Positions 61,053 through 64,000 of a stretch of 64,000 nucleotides of DNA are shown piece after piece (the first letter of the stretch is position 1; every line of letters starts with the position of its first letter). The position numbers and the translations under genes are program-made. Below the pieces are notes generated by a model. That model made no database searches, was not told the DNA's origin, and worked only from the letters and a program-made list of their open reading frames with translations. Origin of the DNA: an uncultured Pelagibacteraceae bacterium (lineage in GTDB: Bacteria; Pseudomonadota; Alphaproteobacteria; Pelagibacterales; Pelagibacteraceae). The DNA is taken from contig CACLYY010000006.1 of NCBI GenBank assembly GCA_902611265.1, positions 1 through 64,000 on the forward strand, read 5' to 3'.

Positions 61053-62389
61053 ATAACTTTTTCTTTATCAAGCCAACTTACATTAAAATTAGAACTTATA
61101 AATTTTTTGTTATTCAATAATACCTTATGAAGGTTGATAGTAGTTGTTATGCCTTCAATCACAAATTCATCCAGAGACCTAAGCATTCTTTGAATAGCCT
61201 CTTCTCTATTTCTTCCATGTGTAATGACTTTGCACACCATACTATCGTAATATGGGGTAATTTTATAACCTTGATATATAGAACCATCCACCCTCGTCCT
61301 AAAACCTGACGGTTGATGACACATTCCTATTTTGCCAGGAGATGGTTGAAAATTATTACTTGGGTCTTCAGCATTAATTCTACATTCAATTGCATGACCT
61401 CTTGGATTTACATCTGCTTGGGTTAAGGCTGTATCGCCTGAGAAGGCAATCCATATTTGTTCTTTTATTATATCAATACCTGTTACCATTTCAGTAACTG
61501 GATGTTCTACTTGAACTCTTGTATTCATTTCAAGAAAATAAAATTTCCCATCCTCATATATAAATTCAACTGTACCAGCACCCTCATAACCAATTTTACT
61601 TACCATTGTAACAGTTTTTTCAAATAAATCTTTTCTTAGGCTGTCATTTAAGACAGGGCTAGGAGTTTCCTCTATAAGTTTTTGATGTCTTCTTTGAACT
61701 GAACAATCTCTCTCATGCAAATGCACAGTTCTGTTCTTGCCTGAAAGAACTTGAACTTCAATATGTCTAGGATTTTGAAAAAATTTTTCGATGTAAACTT
61801 CATCATTCCCGAAGAATTTTTTTGCTTCTTGCTTGGCTGTTAAAAAAAGGTTTTCAAAATCCTCAATCTTGTTCACAATTTTCATTCCTTTTCCTCCTCC
61901 TCCACCTGCTGCTTTAATTAGAATAGGAAAACCAACTTTTTCACATATTTTTTTTGCTTCATCCAAATCTTTTATGCCACCTTCAGACCCCTCAATTACT
62001 GGTAGTCCATATTGTTTTGCAACTTTTTTTGCTTCTATTTTGTCACCCATCATTTTAATTAGATTAGATGAGGGACCAATAAATTTTATATTGTTTTCTT
62101 CTAGGATTTTTGCAAATTCAGAATTTTCTGATAAAAAACCATATCCAGGGTGAACCGCCTCTGAGCCGGTTAATTCTATCGCAGACATAATTGCAGGAAT
62201 ATTTAAGTAACTTAATGTTGGTTGGTGTGGACCTACACAAACACTTTCATCTGCAAGTCTCACATGCATACTATCTCTATCTACATCAGAATGTATTGCT
62301 ACTGTTTCAATACCCCATTCCTTACAAGCCCTAATTATTCTTACTGCTATCTCACCTCTGTTGGCTATGAGTATTTTTTTAAACATCAA
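61049..62389 (-). CDS. accC: acetyl-CoA carboxylase biotin carboxylase subunit
   Basis: Carboxylates the biotin on AccB using ATP and bicarbonate, first step of fatty acid synthesis. It has 446 residues. It begins KKILIANRGEIAVRIIRACKE (core cited); the ATP-grasp glycine loop is KAAGGGGGKGMKIV (about 158-171), HERDCSVQRRHQK (about 208-220) and FLEMNTRVQVEHPVTE (about 285-300) hold catalytic residues. It follows accB by 3 bases. The operon order aroQ-accB-accC is common in Proteobacteria. The carboxyltransferase genes accA and accD are elsewhere. Confidence 0.97.
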   Translation of the reverse strand: MMFKKILIANRGEIAVRIIRACKEWGIETVAIHSDVDRDSMHVRLADESVCVGPHQPTLSYLNIPAIMSAIELTGSEAVHPGYGFLSENSEFAKILEENNIKFIGPSSNLIKMMGDKIEAKKVAKQYGLPVIEGSEGGIKDLDEAKKICEKVGFPILIKAAGGGGGKGMKIVNKIEDFENLFLTAKQEAKKFFGNDEVYIEKFFQNPRHIEVQVLSGKNRTVHLHERDCSVQRRHQKLIEETPSPVLNDSLRKDLFEKTVTMVSKIGYEGAGTVEFIYEDGKFYFLEMNTRVQVEHPVTEMVTGIDIIKEQIWIAFSGDTALTQADVNPRGHAIECRINAEDPSNNFQPSPGKIGMCHQPSGFRTRVDGSIYQGYKITPYYDSMVCKVITHGRNREEAIQRMLRSLDEFVIEGITTTINLHKVLLNNKKFISSNFNVSWLDKEKVI

Positions 62390-62392
62390 TTT

Positions 62393-62815
62393 TTAATTAA
62401 GAATTGCAATAGTCTGACCAAACTCTACTGGCTGACCATCTTCAACTGTAATTTCTTTAACAATTCCATCCATATGGCTTGGTACGTGATTCATAGTTTT
62501 CATTGCTTCAACAATCATTACGGTATCACCTTTTTTTATTTTTTTGCCAACTTCAATAAATTTCTTACCCCCAGGCTCTGGAGCTAGATAAGCCGTACCG
62601 ATTATTGGTGAAGTAATTTTTTTTGAATTATCTATTGAAATTGTTTCTTTATGGACTTTATTTTGGTTAACAGTAATGGAAGGCTCTTCACTTTGAGAAA
62701 CTCTTGACTTTGAGACTTTTACTTTAAGATCTTTTTCAGTATATTCGATTTCAGTTAGATTAAATTCATCTAAATAATCGTTTAATTCTTTTATTATATT
62801 TTTATTAATTTTCAT
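62393..62815 (-). CDS. accB: acetyl-CoA carboxylase biotin carboxyl carrier protein
   Basis: A 140-residue biotin carrier. The N-terminal helix region (about 1-35) is followed by a flexible linker, short and Ser/Gln-rich here, and the biotinyl domain from residue 68 (SPIIGTAYLAPEPGG). The biotinylated lysine is K106 in VEAMKTM. The start overlaps the end of aroQ by 11 bases and accC follows after 3 bases. Confidence 0.96.
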   Translation of the reverse strand: MKINKNIIKELNDYLDEFNLTEIEYTEKDLKVKVSKSRVSQSEEPSITVNQNKVHKETISIDNSKKITSPIIGTAYLAPEPGGKKFIEVGKKIKKGDTVMIVEAMKTMNHVPSHMDGIVKEITVEDGQPVEFGQTIAILN

Positions 62816-63248
62816 TTTTTAATATCTCATGCATAGAATTTATGGCTAAAATATAGCCATTAATTCCTAGCCCACAAATTATACCTGTTACAACACCACT
62901 GATTAGTGATTTATGTCTAAAATCCTCTCTTTTGTAAATATTTGATATATGAACTTCAATAATAGGTTTTTTGAAAATGTTTAAAGCATCTCTAATCGCA
63001 ACTGAAGTATGACTGTATCCAGCAGCATTTATAATGATTCCCTCATGAGTTTTACGAGCATCTTGAATAATATTTACAATGTTTCCCTCAATATTTGATT
63101 GTTGAATTTCTATATCAATATTTAAATCTTTTGCTCTAGATTGACAAATTTCTTCAAGATATTTATAGTCCTTGCTACCATATTGAGTTTGTTCTCTTTC
63201 ACCTAATAGATTAAGATTAGGTCCATTAATTATTAAAATTTTACTCAT
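62805..63248 (-). CDS. aroQ: type II 3-dehydroquinate dehydratase
   Basis: Third step of the shikimate pathway. It has 147 residues forming a dodecameric flavodoxin-like fold. It starts ILIINGPNLNLLGEREQTQYG (core cited), where the Tyr is catalytic and the preceding Arg is in the lid loop. INAAGYSHTSVAIRDAL (about 73-89) binds substrate, EVHISNIYKREDFRHKS (about 97-113) holds the catalytic His. It is the first gene of aroQ-accB-accC and diverges from thiS across 16 bases. Confidence 0.96.
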   Translation of the reverse strand: MSKILIINGPNLNLLGEREQTQYGSKDYKYLEEICQSRAKDLNIDIEIQQSNIEGNIVNIIQDARKTHEGIIINAAGYSHTSVAIRDALNIFKKPIIEVHISNIYKREDFRHKSLISGVVTGIICGLGINGYILAINSMHEILKNEN

Positions 63249-63264
63249 TGAGACTTTATATTAT

Positions 63265-63483
63265 ATGAATAAAAAAAATAAAATAAAAATAGTTGTCAAT
63301 GGTAGAATTTTAACAGTAAATTTAAAATATTCTTTAAAAAATCTTATTGAAAAGTTAAAAGCTCCAATCGATAAGATTGCAATAGAATTAAATGAAGAAA
63401 TAGTTGATAAAAAAAAATTAAATAGAATATTTCTAAAAAATAAAGATAGAATAGAAATAGTTCATTTTATAGGTGGTGGTTAG
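63265..63483 (+). CDS. thiS: sulfur carrier protein ThiS
   Basis: Ubiquitin-like 72-residue protein that carries sulfur as a C-terminal thiocarboxylate for the thiazole of thiamine. The fold is visible as IKIVVNGRILTV, a helix (SLKNLIEKLK), IAIELNEEIV and the terminal DRIEIVHFIGGG. The di-glycine end required for adenylation is intact. Its stop codon shares a base with the thiG GTG. Only the thiazole branch of thiamine synthesis is seen here. Confidence 0.93.
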   Translation: MNKKNKIKIVVNGRILTVNLKYSLKNLIEKLKAPIDKIAIELNEEIVDKKKLNRIFLKNKDRIEIVHFIGGG

Positions 63484-64000
63484 TGAAATTAGATAATTTA
63501 AAAATTGCAAATAAAAACTTTAAATCAAGACTAATTGTTGGTACGGGCAAATATAATAGTATGCTCGAGTGTTCAAAAGCAATTAAAATTTCGGGTGCTG
63601 AAATAGTTACAGTTGCAGTAAGAAGAGTAAATATTATAGATCGCTCTAGACCTTTACTGATGGATTATATTGACCCAAAAAAAATAATGTATTTACCTAA
63701 CACAGCAGGATGCTTTAATTCAAAAGATGCTTTAAGGACATTAAGACTTGCAAGAGAAATAGGTGGGTGGAAAATAGTTAAACTTGAGGTGCTAGGAGAT
63801 AAAAAAAATTTATTTCCAGATATGATCGAAACCTTAAAATCAACAGAGGTTTTGACAAAAGAAGGTTTCAAAGTAATGGTTTATTGTAATGATGATCCTC
63901 TTATGTGTAAGAGGTTAGAAAACGCTGGCGCCTCTGCAATTATGCCTTTAGCAGCACCAATTGGATCAGGTTTGGGGATACAAAACACAACAAATATTAA
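63483..64000 (+). CDS. thiG: thiazole synthase, 5' part (runs off the window)
   Basis: Forms the thiazole phosphate of thiamine from DXP, dehydroglycine and ThiS thiocarboxylate. The frame opens at a GTG at 63483, one base inside the thiS stop, and stays open to the window end (172 codons). ThiG features are RLIVGTGKYNS (16-26), VTVAVRRVN (42-50), LPNTAGC (71-77) and WKIVKLEVLGD, where K100 is the Schiff-base lysine. A (P-x-G-S-G) phosphate loop PIGSGLG follows near the end. Truncated only by the window edge. Confidence 0.94.
   Translation, partial: MKLDNLKIANKNFKSRLIVGTGKYNSMLECSKAIKISGAEIVTVAVRRVNIIDRSRPLLMDYIDPKKIMYLPNTAGCFNSKDALRTLRLAREIGGWKIVKLEVLGDKKNLFPDMIETLKSTEVLTKEGFKVMVYCNDDPLMCKRLENAGASAIMPLAAPIGSGLGIQNTTNI

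Noticed and set aside
62222-62587. A 121-codon forward frame across the accC-accB junction
   Set aside because: Antisense to two certain genes; rich in Phe, Tyr and Asn with no family resemblance.

Overview
The window is an AT-rich, very tightly packed stretch of a streamlined alphaproteobacterial chromosome, most likely marine SAR11 (Pelagibacterales). The evidence is base composition, overlapping or abutting genes almost everywhere, and conserved alphaproteobacterial gene orders: dnaB-rplI-rpsR-rpsF / fabD-fabG-acpP-gmk; rsmA-pdxA-surA-lptD-lptG-lptF / pepA-ndk; purN-purM / DUF2066-hdaA; and NDUFA12-DUF2155 / accC-accB-aroQ. No rRNA, tRNA, CRISPR array, transposase or integrase was seen. 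Species-level placement is inference.

Layout. 1-5.7 kb: a TRAP transporter (dctPQM), a small TPR protein and a divergently split 5-oxoprolinase (pxpA / pxpBC), probably for uptake and opening of pyroglutamate or a similar acid. 5.7-16.3 kb: an EamA transporter; an amine-oxidase-like flavoprotein / DUF1365 / cyclopropane-synthase-like methyltransferase / DUF3833 lipoprotein series; an SDR; and a photolyase-like protein with DUF393 and DUF2256 partners. These resemble the singlet-oxygen and light-stress lipid genes of other Proteobacteria. A second SDR, a Glucose/Sorbosone-dehydrogenase-fold protein and a DAO-family oxidase follow. 16.2-24.5 kb: transporters, an MDR reductase, exported MsrA, NAD formate dehydrogenase, HPP and NifU-like proteins, then an EamA / amidinotransferase / threonine aldolase operon.

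24.4-26.9 kb is the one clearly non-housekeeping segment. Four small unrecognised genes (lipoprotein, membrane protein, cytosolic protein, exported protein) lie among nested short direct repeats. One repeat is a truncated copy of the 5' end of the neighbouring 75-aa gene. 26.9-42.4 kb: yajQ, a 2-hydroxyacid dehydrogenase, MFS and EamA transporters, gshA-gshB, a DUF255 protein, an HD-domain putative diiron oxygenase, purF-cvpA, an RND/MMPL exporter, dnaB and the S6-S18-L9 ribosomal operon. 42.5-64 kb: fatty acid synthesis (without fabF in the usual place), guanylate kinase, LPS export, purine synthesis, aspS, an orphan C-terminal piece of class II ribonucleotide reductase, acetyl-CoA carboxylase biotin subunits, aroQ, thiS and the start of thiG.

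The best leads are the nested-repeat island; the HD oxygenase with a complete metal site but altered substrate residues; the photolyase-like protein lacking two Fe-S cysteines next to a CFA-like enzyme with altered bicarbonate ligands; the orphan NrdJ C-terminal protein; the hairpin on the msrA start codon; and the terminator that runs directly into the dctQ start codon.
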